DNA of 64,000 nucleotides from Lacticaseibacillus absianus (lineage in GTDB: Bacteria > Bacillota > Bacilli > Lactobacillales > Lactobacillaceae), in contig NZ_JABEKX010000002.1 in NCBI RefSeq assembly GCF_013407595.1, positions 1,016,440 to 1,080,439 of the forward strand, written 5' to 3'. The stretch's first letter is position 1. Every line of letters begins with the position of its first letter. The position numbers and the translations under genes were made by a program. Under the pieces are notes generated by a model. The model worked only from the letters and a program-made list of their open reading frames with translations, was not told where the DNA came from and did not search any database. This document shows positions 51,193 through 59,243 of the stretch, piece after piece.

Positions 51193-53279
51193 CGAATTCC
51201 CCCCGCTCTGTTCTTGAGTCGCTTCAACCGGTCAATATCGACACGAATGACTGGCGCAATTTCGCGGCTGACCTTCTTGCCGTCGATGTTGGCGTCCACA
51301 TGAAGCTCCAAGACGTCGCCGGTGGTAGACGCCGACGCAGCTCCCGAAGAAGCGGCCTGATATGTCGCGCTCGCGGCGCGAAACGACAGTTGCTGTACTG
51401 CCGAAGTGGCCAGACTTCCAGTCGTGCCGTAGTCCATATTCAAGGACGGTACCCGGTCTTGAATGCCAGCACCTAGGGACTGCATCGCATCGTAGGCAGA
51501 GCCGGCGTACCGCTCAATGCCGACGCCGAGACCCTCGACCAGGTAGCGGCCAATTTCGTCTCGCATCACGCGCGACGGCGAGTGAATCTTGAAGAATGAC
51601 TTCAGGCTGCCTAGGACTCCCTTGCCGAAACCTTGAATCTTGCTGATGATCCATCCCGCCATGTTTGAGATCCCTGACCATAAGCCCTTAATAAGGTTCT
51701 TGCCAACATCGAGAAGGTTGATCTTCTTCAGGCCGTTGATGATGGACGTGCCAATCTTTCCGACTTGTCCGACCAGCTTCGGCATGCTCTTAATCAGCCC
51801 TGCAATCAGTGACAAAAGCAGCTTCCCACCCATGACAAGGATTTGCGGCAGGTGTTGGACTACTACCGCCAGAAACTGTTTGATTAACGTTGCTACTGCG
51901 CTGATCAGCTTAGGCAGCCGTTGGAGAATACCGGAAACTAGTTGACCAAGAATCTGCATACCGGATTTTGCATACTTCGGGTAGTTGGCCTCCAGTACAT
52001 TCAGAAATCGAGCCACGGCAGAGATTGCGCTCTTGCCGATTGCAGGTAGATTCTTGATGATGCCGTCGACTAGGCCTAGCAGCAGGTCTTTCCCCGCGTT
52101 GAGAATCTTTGGCAGATTTTGCATAAGAAATCCAATGAACATAATCACCATGCTGCTTGCCGTAGAAATCAATTGTGGGAGCGACTGCATAATGCCATTC
52201 GCAATGTTGGTCAGAATTTTTACACCGGCACTCAAGAACGTCGGCAGCTTTGCTGCAAGCCATTCCTGAATTGCGAATTGGATATCCCCTAGGCGTGAGA
52301 TGAACTCTGGCATTCCAGTCGTGAAACCACTGGACAACTGCGACAACAGTTTCATGCCAGCAGCGATGAACTGCGGCGCCGCCGTCTGAACGAACGTCAC
52401 AACGGCCCCAGGCAGTGCCTTCAGAATGTTGGTGACCATCGGAATGAAGTTCTGGAACAGGAACGTCGACACGGTTCCCGCTAAAGCTTGCAAGTCAGGT
52501 CCGATATCCATGCCAAGAGACAGCTTACCCAAGACGTTAGACGCCGCGGCCTTCATCGAATCGAACGATCCGGAGAAAGTGCTGGCAGCTTCCTTCGCCG
52601 TGGTACCCGTAATGTTCAGCTTGCCCTGAATAGCGTGAATCGCCGAGTAGACGTCGCTCAGGTTGCTCATGTTGTACTTCACGCCGGTAATCTTCGTGGC
52701 GTCGGTTAGCAGGCGCTTCATTTCATCCTGCGTCCCGCCGTAGCCCAGCTTCAGGTTATCCAGCATCGTGTAGTTTTGCTTCGCGAAACCTTGGTAGGCG
52801 TTCTGGATGTCGCCGATGTTGGAGCCCATCTTGTTCGCGTTGTCCGACATGTCGACCATCGCCATGTTGGCCTTGTCGGCGGCCTTTGCGGTGTTTCCGC
52901 CCATCGACTGCAACAGAGACGCCGAGAACGACGTGACGTTCTCCATGTAGTCGTTGGCGGATAGCCCGGCTGTCCGGTATGCCTGGTTGGCGTAGTCCTT
53001 AACCTTGTCAGCGGAACTCTTGAACAACGTCTCAACACCGCCGAGTGACTGCTGCAACTTGGCGCCTTCCGCCAGTGAGGCCGAGATGGTCTTCACCATC
53101 ACCGCACCAGCCGCAGCGGCACCGGCCGCCACCGCAATCTTCATGCCAGCGCCAATCTTGCCGCCGGCACTCGTACCGGCTGATTCTGCCTCAGGATCCA
53201 GCTGCTTCTTCAGCATCCCCGAGATGCCTTTAGCCGATGGCATGATCTGCACATAGGCTTGTCCTAGTTCGGTTGCCAT
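51189..53279 (-). CDS. Tape measure protein
   Basis: A 696-residue tail-length ruler. The N-terminal part has the TMP family region EGAKLQQSLGGVETLFKSSADKVKDYA and YMENVTSFSASLLQSMGG; a hydrophobic segment (GMKIAVAAGAAAAGAVMV) lies near residue 50. The middle consists of amphipathic repeats (LPQLISTASSMVIMFIGFL). Its length fits a tail of about 100 nm by the usual 0.15 nm per residue. Confidence 0.93.
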   Translation of the reverse strand: MATELGQAYVQIMPSAKGISGMLKKQLDPEAESAGTSAGGKIGAGMKIAVAAGAAAAGAVMVKTISASLAEGAKLQQSLGGVETLFKSSADKVKDYANQAYRTAGLSANDYMENVTSFSASLLQSMGGNTAKAADKANMAMVDMSDNANKMGSNIGDIQNAYQGFAKQNYTMLDNLKLGYGGTQDEMKRLLTDATKITGVKYNMSNLSDVYSAIHAIQGKLNITGTTAKEAASTFSGSFDSMKAAASNVLGKLSLGMDIGPDLQALAGTVSTFLFQNFIPMVTNILKALPGAVVTFVQTAAPQFIAAGMKLLSQLSSGFTTGMPEFISRLGDIQFAIQEWLAAKLPTFLSAGVKILTNIANGIMQSLPQLISTASSMVIMFIGFLMQNLPKILNAGKDLLLGLVDGIIKNLPAIGKSAISAVARFLNVLEANYPKYAKSGMQILGQLVSGILQRLPKLISAVATLIKQFLAVVVQHLPQILVMGGKLLLSLIAGLIKSMPKLVGQVGKIGTSIINGLKKINLLDVGKNLIKGLWSGISNMAGWIISKIQGFGKGVLGSLKSFFKIHSPSRVMRDEIGRYLVEGLGVGIERYAGSAYDAMQSLGAGIQDRVPSLNMDYGTTGSLATSAVQQLSFRAASATYQAASSGAASASTTGDVLELHVDANIDGKKVSREIAPVIRVDIDRLKRLKNRAGGIR

Positions 53280-53653
53280 TAGCCACCGCCTCCTTCAATC
53301 AGTTTTCGTCTTGCTTGTTCGAACTCCTCGCCAGAGGTGAAGACGACCTCATCGCGCTGCGGCTGCTCCTGGGCCCCGAACAGCGCGCTGACAATCGAGT
53401 TTGGTCGGTTCTTACCGGATTGGCCGTCCTCGGTCTTCGACCACAGCAGCAGGCTCACGGCGTCCGTAATTTGCGCCATCAGCAGTGTGTCGGTCGGCAC
53501 AACCTGGTCAGACATGCGCATCTTGATACGCGAATCGTCACGAAGTCCACATGCAAAAACAGCCGCCGCGTTTAGCGGCAGCTGTCGGTAGTCCAGGATG
53601 TGATAGGTCTCGGCCAGGTCGCAGACGAGAGCATCCTCGTCCACTGCCAGCAT
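53279..53653 (-). CDS. Tail assembly chaperone, frameshift part (Gp15 family)
   Basis: A 124-residue Gp15-type protein: it contains DEDALVCDLAETYHILDYRQLPL. It lies in the -1 frame relative to the upstream chaperone gene and starts 12 bases after that gene's stop. A slippery AAAAAAC site and stem-loop lie between, so it is probably made as a 216-residue fusion as well as, or instead of, a separate protein. Confidence 0.85.
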   Translation of the reverse strand: MLAVDEDALVCDLAETYHILDYRQLPLNAAAVFACGLRDDSRIKMRMSDQVVPTDTLLMAQITDAVSLLLWSKTEDGQSGKNRPNSIVSALFGAQEQPQRDEVVFTSGEEFEQARRKLIEGGGG

Positions 53654-53677
53654 TCTGGCGAGGATTAGGAGTTTTTT
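53635..53677 (-). promoter_or_regulatory. Programmed -1 ribosomal frameshift site in the tail chaperone genes
   Basis: On the minus strand the zero-frame heptamer A-AAA-AAC sits at 53671-53677, 4 codons before the zero-frame stop. Seven bases later a stem-loop CCTCG..CCAG/CTGG..CGAGG (53635-53663) follows. A -1 shift links the two chaperone reading frames. Confidence 0.88.
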
Positions 53678-53928
53678 ACTGCGCCCTGGCGTTCGAAAAT
53701 TTCTTTGAGCTCGTCAGTCATCCGATCAGCCGGAACGACGCCAGACTCGGTGCGCACATGGTCCTTCAGTGCCTTGGTCTGTTCGGCACCCAGCAGCATC
53801 TTGACCGCACGCACCAGCGCCGCTGGGCTCTCATCGAGTTCTTCAAGGACTTCGAGAAGCTCGTAGTTGTTCACCCGATCATCGCTGATTTCGTACTCGA
53901 ACCCAGTGCTTGTTTTACCTTTGAGCAT
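53665..53928 (-). CDS. Tail assembly chaperone
   Basis: An 87-residue chaperone located between tail tube and tape measure, equivalent to G of lambda. It begins LKGKTSTGFEYEISDDRVNNYELLEVLEEL and is acidic and helical. A frameshift near its end creates the longer G-T form. Confidence 0.85.
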   Translation of the reverse strand: MLKGKTSTGFEYEISDDRVNNYELLEVLEELDESPAALVRAVKMLLGAEQTKALKDHVRTESGVVPADRMTDELKEIFERQGAVKNS

Positions 53929-53930
53929 TA

Positions 53931-54506
53931 TTAATCCCCCGTATTAGTTGCAGGCGTTGGCTTACCGATGTACTCGTAGTGCGAGTTACCCGACCCATCT
54001 GGCAGCGCGGCCAGCGTGGTCTCGTAGCCCACGGCGTCCTCGTCACCATACTTGACCTCGCCCAGCTCGGATACCTGGCCAGATGGAATGACAATTCGCT
54101 TGAGCACCCCACCCTGCAGAATCACATCCACGACCAGTACGTGCGCCGGCAGAGTGGCGTTATTCGCCTTGATGGTAATTCCGGTGTCCAGTGTGCCGAT
54201 GACGTTGTCTGGCCCGTACACTTCCTTGAGAACATCGACGTTCAGCGCTTCAATCAGGGTGTAAGTAAACTCATCGGTCTTCTCCTTCTGGACGACGGCA
54301 ACGGTGTCACCACCCCAAGCGGTGATCTTATCGGACGAAGGCGTGTTCTTGTTGGTCAGCCCGTCATCGGACACGTAGCCCAGACTCTTGAACTCCGCGC
54401 TCAGTTCGGACACTGCATCGGTTGGCAGTGTCGTCCCGAGTGGTGCGGAATAGATTGCCCCGCCAACTTTCGGCTTGGCGGTTGATACATTTTTTGCATC
54501 AGACAT
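53931..54506 (-). CDS. Major tail tube protein
   Basis: A 191-residue tail tube protein. It has the conserved pattern GYVSDDGLTNKNTPSSDKITAWGGDTVAV followed by DEFTYTLIEALNVDVLKEVYG. ATG 54506 follows AAGGAGCGATAC. Confidence 0.92.
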   Translation of the reverse strand: MSDAKNVSTAKPKVGGAIYSAPLGTTLPTDAVSELSAEFKSLGYVSDDGLTNKNTPSSDKITAWGGDTVAVVQKEKTDEFTYTLIEALNVDVLKEVYGPDNVIGTLDTGITIKANNATLPAHVLVVDVILQGGVLKRIVIPSGQVSELGEVKYGDEDAVGYETTLAALPDGSGNSHYEYIGKPTPATNTGD

Positions 54507-54518
54507 GTGTATCGCTCC

Positions 54519-54854
54519 TTAGTAGTACCCGATATCAAAAACGGCTTGGTATCGGTACTTTTTTGTCGTTGTGTCCGTGAAGTTGTAGTCGCTGTTGAGG
54601 CGCACGGACGCCACCTCTGGCAGCTCAATCGCATCTGCTACCGCTGCCTTCACCTGCTCGTTCAGCTGTGCTGCATCGAGCATCGACGGCGCATAGCTCT
54701 GGAATGCGAACGTACCGGTTGCCAAGTGATTACGCATAGCGCCACCGGTTCGCTCAATCAGCACATACGAGTCCTGATCAGGCTCTGGCTTTTCAAAAAA
54801 AGACGGTACCGCTAAGTGACCGTCCAGGTACTGCTTCAGCACTGTCTCAATCAT
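54519..54854 (-). CDS. Tail terminator/completion protein
   Basis: A 111-residue protein with the YVLIERTGG and SYAPSMLDAAQLNEQVKAAV pattern of tail completion proteins that cap the tail tube. It starts one base before the previous stop. Confidence 0.75.
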   Translation of the reverse strand: MIETVLKQYLDGHLAVPSFFEKPEPDQDSYVLIERTGGAMRNHLATGTFAFQSYAPSMLDAAQLNEQVKAAVADAIELPEVASVRLNSDYNFTDTTTKKYRYQAVFDIGYY

Positions 54855-55091
54855 CTAGCGCACCGCCTTCAAAAGTGTGTTGTTCTTCATGTTGTCGCGC
54901 CGCGCCTCGAAGCTGTCCGCTGACACCATCGCGTTAGCACGGTTCTTGCCGACGAAGATGTCCTGCTTGTAGCCGTCGCCAACGCGGCTGCGGATGGCGC
55001 TGGCTTGTTCCTTCAAGACGGCCTGCATCTCCGGCGACCGCAGCAGTTCGCGCACGGCGCTGCGGTTAAGCACGAACCCTTGTTTAGGCAT
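54855..55091 (-). CDS. HK97 gp10-like head-tail connector protein
   Basis: A 78-residue basic protein with a helical N-terminus (VRELLRSPEMQAVLKEQASAI) and ending in NMKNNTLLKAVR, as in HK97 gp10-type connectors. It overlaps its upstream neighbour by 8 bases. Confidence 0.7.
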   Translation of the reverse strand: MPKQGFVLNRSAVRELLRSPEMQAVLKEQASAIRSRVGDGYKQDIFVGKNRANAMVSADSFEARRDNMKNNTLLKAVR

Positions 55092-55422
55092 AGCGCTCCA
55101 CCGTCACTTTCTTGTTCCAGTCCAGTGGGATCAGGCCTTCGATGCCTTCGAGCGGAATGCCGAAGACACGCCAGCGCTGGCCAAAGAAGCGCACCTCTTT
55201 GTCCTCCCAGTCGTGCGTGTCACCCTTGGGAATGGCTAAGGTGTACACGGCTTTTCGACCGGTGAGGTCAAGCTCGCTGACGGCGTCTGTGGCCGTTGTT
55301 GGGGCGACCAGCACATTCTCGACGCTGACCTCGGAGTCCTGGTATACCTGGTGTCCAAAGGCGTCGAACCCATCTGGCACCTTATCAATCAAGGTCACGG
55401 TGATTCCTTTAATCTTCGCCAT
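55084..55422 (-). CDS. Head closure/minor capsid protein
   Basis: A 112-residue protein with the pattern DAFGHQVYQDSEVSVENVLVAP and RVFGIPLEGIEGLIPLDWN found in phage head-tail stopper proteins. The ATG at 55422 is preferred over TTG 55431; GGGGTGA lies 10 bases before it. Confidence 0.75.
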   Translation of the reverse strand: MAKIKGITVTLIDKVPDGFDAFGHQVYQDSEVSVENVLVAPTTATDAVSELDLTGRKAVYTLAIPKGDTHDWEDKEVRFFGQRWRVFGIPLEGIEGLIPLDWNKKVTVERYA

Positions 55423-55804
55423 AGAAATCAATCACCCCGTATCGCTGCCGACGCAAACCGAGACGTGCCAGCTCAGTGTTCTTGATGAATAGGCCGCCGC
55501 CTGGTACTAGGTAGGATCCTGACCAGGTGTAGCCCATCGCGCCTTCCGATGCTTGTGTCATCGGCTCTTGATCAGTCGACGTCATCAGCGTTCGTGCGAC
55601 AACGTCCACGGCAACAGACTTAACAACGCTGGCAAAGCTGGGCCGCTCATCTACCATCGCATCAAGATCCTTTCCGACCTTGATAGCTTCCTCTCGCAAT
55701 GCGTCAGATACCACGCTCAGCAATGCAGTCGCACGTTCTGTCTCGTCTTGCTTGAGTGGCCGCCATAACGTTGTCAGATCATCCACAGTCGCAAAGTCGG
55801 TCAT
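55409..55804 (-). CDS. Head-tail connector (Gp19/Gp15/Gp42-type)
   Basis: A 131-residue alpha-helical connector that attaches to the portal: FATVDDLTTLWRPLKQDETERATALLSVVSDALR is diagnostic. It overlaps the next gene by 14 bases. Confidence 0.82.
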   Translation of the reverse strand: MTDFATVDDLTTLWRPLKQDETERATALLSVVSDALREEAIKVGKDLDAMVDERPSFASVVKSVAVDVVARTLMTSTDQEPMTQASEGAMGYTWSGSYLVPGGGLFIKNTELARLGLRRQRYGVIDFYGED

Positions 55805-55808
55805 TGTA

Positions 55809-56108
55809 TCACTTCCTAATCATTAGGTCGTATAGCTCTTGCTTTTTGGCGGTAGCGCTGTATGCAATACCCATGGCATCAAGCTCTTGCTTGATTTGCT
55901 TAACGGTCACGCTGCCAACACCATCCCCAGCAGGCTTTTCAGTCTCCTGCCTCTTAGCTGCCTTAGCCGCTTCCGCTACTTTTGGGGCAGACTTAACTAG
56001 TTCCGGCTTTTTTGCAACGCCCCCCGGTTGCACCAATACCCAATCGCCACCGCCAATTGCAGAGCTAGTCGTAATCACGGCACCAGTCTTACTATTGCGG
56101 TATTTCAT
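55809..56108 (-). CDS. Phage protein with a C-terminal HeH/LEM-like motif
   Basis: A 99-residue protein: an N-terminal beta hairpin (YRNSKTGAVITTSSAIGGG), an Ala/Lys-rich linker, then TVKQIKQELDAMGIAYSATAKKQ, a helix-extended-helix motif. Similar proteins occur between capsid and connector genes. The role is unknown. Confidence 0.7.
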   Translation of the reverse strand: MKYRNSKTGAVITTSSAIGGGDWVLVQPGGVAKKPELVKSAPKVAEAAKAAKRQETEKPAGDGVGSVTVKQIKQELDAMGIAYSATAKKQELYDLMIRK

Positions 56109-56109
56109 A

Positions 56110-57009
56110 CTATTCGCCCGTGGTTGGCTTCTTGATGCGAGCGAAGCTAGACGCGTCCAGAATGCCCCAGCCCAAGTATGTCTCGGAACGCAGGTAAACC
56201 TGGTTGTAACCCTTCAAGTCCTGGCCACTGTTGTCTGGATCACCGTACTGGATAACTTCCAGCGGAATTTCCTTGGCGTATCCCCACTTGAACATGTTAG
56301 CGAAGTCACCGATGATGGCCACATCGTCGGTACCAGCAGTGACCGTGGAGTTGATGTCAGCAGGCAGGCCGTTGATGCTGCCAGGGTTGGCTCCCCATGC
56401 TAGTTCTGGGAACAGGCGGACGTTGGTCGTGTCACCGGTGCGCATTGCGGCCAGAGCGGCGGAGAATACTGGGTCCAGTGCCATGCCGGTAACAGTACCT
56501 TCCGCACCTTGAATCATTGCCACAGCAGCTTCAACGTTTTGGTCCGGGTTAGCCGCGGTGAAGTCAACGGTCTGTGCTACCTTCTTGTCGAAGTGGTTGT
56601 CGCTAATCACGGCAGAGGCAGTCTTGGAGCGTGGGTTCAGGCCGTGGAAGGCCATGATGTCCAGGCCACGGGCCAGTTTCTTCGCATAGCCATCGTTGAA
56701 GGCCTTGATGATGTCAATCTGGTCTTCTTCGGATGCATACAGAAACTCATCAGAGACCCGAGCGCCGTATTCAACTTTGATTGGTACGATGGTCAATGGA
56801 TCTACGGTTACGCCGCCGTGGGTCTTCTTGCCGTTCTCGGCAACGACGTCGATGTCGGAATCCATCGTGAAAGTAAATTCCTTCTGGCCGTTGAAGGCGA
56901 CGGGTGCTTGCGGTGCCAGAACCGCCAGAGAGCTCTTGCCCTTGACTTTGTTGATCAGATCGGCGACCAGGGTTGGGTCAAACAAATTTCCTTTAGATAA
57001 AGTAGACAT
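56110..57009 (-). CDS. Major capsid protein (HK97 fold)
   Basis: A 299-residue capsid protein. Typical parts are LAPQAPVAFNGQKEFTFTMDSDIDVVAENGKK and VKVEYGARVSDEFLYASEED. The C-terminal YLRSETYLGWGILDASSFARIK is the usual end. No obvious N-terminal cleaved delta domain is present, in agreement with a separate scaffold gene. Confidence 0.92.
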   Translation of the reverse strand: MSTLSKGNLFDPTLVADLINKVKGKSSLAVLAPQAPVAFNGQKEFTFTMDSDIDVVAENGKKTHGGVTVDPLTIVPIKVEYGARVSDEFLYASEEDQIDIIKAFNDGYAKKLARGLDIMAFHGLNPRSKTASAVISDNHFDKKVAQTVDFTAANPDQNVEAAVAMIQGAEGTVTGMALDPVFSAALAAMRTGDTTNVRLFPELAWGANPGSINGLPADINSTVTAGTDDVAIIGDFANMFKWGYAKEIPLEVIQYGDPDNSGQDLKGYNQVYLRSETYLGWGILDASSFARIKKPTTGE

Positions 57010-57012
57010 ATT

Positions 57013-57489
57013 CTATTCTCCTTCTGTTTTTAAACCATCAAGTAACGATTTATAAGCGCTGTTCTTGCCACCCGCCTTTGAACCCATATCTGGATCCTTG
57101 AGCGGTGTGGTCGGTTGTTTACCTACGAATGCAGCCAACCGCTCCGCATCAGCCTGCATACTCTTTTCGTCATCACCCACAAGTCGGTCTGCTAGTTCGT
57201 ATGGCAGGCCATTTTGAAGAGCGATTTTAGTGCGCAAACTGGCAGTCTTGAATCCAGCCACCTGACCGTTCAAATCGGCAATAGTCGCTTCTGTCTTGCT
57301 GGCTTCTTCCTTAGCCTTTTCAGTGATGCTCCGAAGTGTGCCATTTTCAGCTTCGAGTTTCTCGGCCTTGGCCTTCAATTCATCAAAACCGCCTAGCTTG
57401 GCTTCAAAAGATTCCTTTTGTCGGGCGAGCCGCGCCTCAATGATTTTATTCAAGTCTTCCTGCGATTCAATTGGTGTAAATTCTGACAT
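57013..57489 (-). CDS. Capsid scaffold protein (DUF4355-like)
   Basis: A 158-residue coiled-coil protein: an N-terminal MSEFTPIESQEDLNKIIEAR start, then a long charged heptad helix (KAEKLEAENGTLRSITEKAKEEA), ending with a KPGGKNSAYKSLLDGL-type tail. It guides capsid assembly. ATG 57489 with GAAAGGACG upstream; the frame to 57510 is not needed. Confidence 0.85.
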   Translation of the reverse strand: MSEFTPIESQEDLNKIIEARLARQKESFEAKLGGFDELKAKAEKLEAENGTLRSITEKAKEEASKTEATIADLNGQVAGFKTASLRTKIALQNGLPYELADRLVGDDEKSMQADAERLAAFVGKQPTTPLKDPDMGSKAGGKNSAYKSLLDGLKTEGE

Positions 57490-57532
57490 TGTAAACGTCC
57501 TTTCTCCCACTTACCCGGTGGTATCGGTAATC

Positions 57533-57556
57533 AAAAAGGATCCCACTCGGGATCCT
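57533..57556 (-). terminator. Terminator after the large terminase gene
   Basis: AGGATCCC and GGGATCCT form an 8-bp stem with a 4-base loop, followed on the minus strand by TTTTT. The stem overlaps the terminase stop codon. Confidence 0.82.
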
Positions 57557-58952
57557 AATATCGAACAATCTGCTTCTTCTTGGGTTTCACATTGCTGCAA
57601 GCCCAATGTGCCAGCAAAGCACTATCCATAAGACTGATATCCATATCGTCAAACTGAGACTTGTAACCGAAGCCGCCATTAGAGCCAATGTTGCGCTTCG
57701 CGCAGTTAGTCGCAACCGCCGTGAGTGATGGTTGGCCATTGTGCCGAACCGTTTGCTGGTAAATGGCTTGCTCCCACCCCGCATTGGCGCTGATGATTTC
57801 CTTCACCGTTGGCAGAATAGGCTCTTTGAGACCAAAGTCCTTCATGTCTTTTGCTAACAGGTTCTGGCCGCTGGCACCGTCAATCACGACTGCTGCCACA
57901 TCGGCATGCTTCAAGAAGTTGATGATCCAGTGATCACCCTCGCGCACGGAACGGCAGTCGATGGCCTCGACGAAGATGCGCCGGGACAAAGTACGAACCG
58001 CCACGCTCATCGAGACGTTGGTGCCGTCGTTGCCGTACTTGATGCCGACGAACACCTTGCCATGGAACACCGGCAAACAGTGCACCTTGAGCGCGTTCCA
58101 TTCATTCTCGGAGATGGCTGACTTCTGATTGTACTTAATCCATAGGCCAAGCCGCTGAATGTTGAAGTCAATCTTGTCTGGCCCCACTTCGTCTTGAATG
58201 GAGCGCTCTGTCATGATGGTGCCCAGTGACGGATTGCACAGATACCACAATTCGCGGTCGTTGACGTCTGATTCATCCTCGACGCCCCACTCGGCCCAGC
58301 CGACATTGTCTGGGTGCTGTTCAAGCGCGCGGTTGCGCATTGAAACGAACACAGTGCCGCTTGATAGCGGCGTCGGAGGTGTTCCACAGAACACTGTCTG
58401 CGGGTTCTTGGAGTCGGAAACGACGTACTTGAGCGCTGACTCTTGATCGGTGGTGTACTCCTGCGCCTCATCGACCACAAGCAGGTCAAAGCCTTCGCCA
58501 AGGCCACCGGTAGATGTCCGAGTGCGAAACTCAACCCGGCCGCCGGTACTTGGCAGCTCAATTCGCTCGCGGCCAACGGCTTTGAGCGACTCATACTGCA
58601 CATGCGACTTATCCAGGATACTCATCAGCCGCTCCCAGGAGGAATGACTGGTGGTCGTCCGGTGCGCGGTGTGCAGGACCTGCTCGCCATCAAACAGCGC
58701 GTAGAGCTCACGGATTACGACGACTTCGTTCTTACCATTACGACGTGGCAGCGAGTAGCCAAACTTTGTGTGCGTCCACAAATTGTCGCTATTCACCGCA
58801 AGGATATGCTTGGCTAATTCCAGCTGCCACTCCTGGGCCTTGCGCCCAGAGGCTTCGTAGTGATCAATTGCTTGACGATATTTGCTATCAGTATACGGAA
58901 GAATTACCGACTGAGTAGGATGCTGATTACCAAGTCTGACTTGGATAGTCAT
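57555..58952 (-). CDS. Terminase large subunit
   Basis: A 465-residue DNA packaging ATPase/nuclease. The ATPase part has GYSLPRRNGKNEVV (Walker A-like) and DLLVVDEAQEY (Walker B with catalytic Glu), then VFCGTPPTP (coupling motif). The nuclease part has FVGIKYGNDGTNVSM, VVIDGASGQN and a final DISLMDSALLAHWA. Its position is odd: it lies after the portal and MuF genes and before the scaffold gene, enclosed by terminators, rather than ahead of the portal. GGAGGAGG precedes the ATG. Confidence 0.92.
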   Translation of the reverse strand: MTIQVRLGNQHPTQSVILPYTDSKYRQAIDHYEASGRKAQEWQLELAKHILAVNSDNLWTHTKFGYSLPRRNGKNEVVVIRELYALFDGEQVLHTAHRTTTSHSSWERLMSILDKSHVQYESLKAVGRERIELPSTGGRVEFRTRTSTGGLGEGFDLLVVDEAQEYTTDQESALKYVVSDSKNPQTVFCGTPPTPLSSGTVFVSMRNRALEQHPDNVGWAEWGVEDESDVNDRELWYLCNPSLGTIMTERSIQDEVGPDKIDFNIQRLGLWIKYNQKSAISENEWNALKVHCLPVFHGKVFVGIKYGNDGTNVSMSVAVRTLSRRIFVEAIDCRSVREGDHWIINFLKHADVAAVVIDGASGQNLLAKDMKDFGLKEPILPTVKEIISANAGWEQAIYQQTVRHNGQPSLTAVATNCAKRNIGSNGGFGYKSQFDDMDISLMDSALLAHWACSNVKPKKKQIVRY

Positions 58953-59009
58953 GGATATCCTCCTCCAATCCCGCAGTTTAGCGACTTGCTTGGGTCGTGG
59001 TGAGAGTAC

Positions 59010-59041
59010 AAAAATAGCACTCAGCTTAATAGCCAGGTGCT
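59010..59041 (-). terminator. Terminator between the small acidic ORF and the large terminase
   Basis: AGCAC/GTGCT with inner AGCT/AGCC stems, then ATTTTTGT on the minus strand. Confidence 0.7.
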
Positions 59042-59243
59042 ACATCGTTGCTAGCACATCCATGATGCTTTCAGCCATCGTACCAATGGGAGTTGGCTCA
59101 TAGTCTTTATCGAACCCCTCGGTTTGGAGAAGTAGCGACACCTTATCATCAATCAGGTCAAGGTCATCGTCGCTAAGCGGCTTGCTGAAGTCGATGCTGA
59201 TTTCGTGCTTGAGCATGAAATCAATCTGCTCTTTAGTGAACAC
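59040..59243 (-). CDS. Small acidic phage protein (possible immunity protein)
   Basis: A 67-residue acidic protein beginning FTKEQIDFMLKHEISIDF, with SDDDLDLIDDKVSLLLQ. It overlaps the MuF gene stop by one base. Size, charge and coupling fit an immunity partner for the MuF C-terminal domain; that is a guess. Similar small proteins often follow MuF genes in lactobacillus phages. Confidence 0.7.
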   Translation of the reverse strand: MFTKEQIDFMLKHEISIDFSKPLSDDDLDLIDDKVSLLLQTEGFDKDYEPTPIGTMAESIMDVLATM

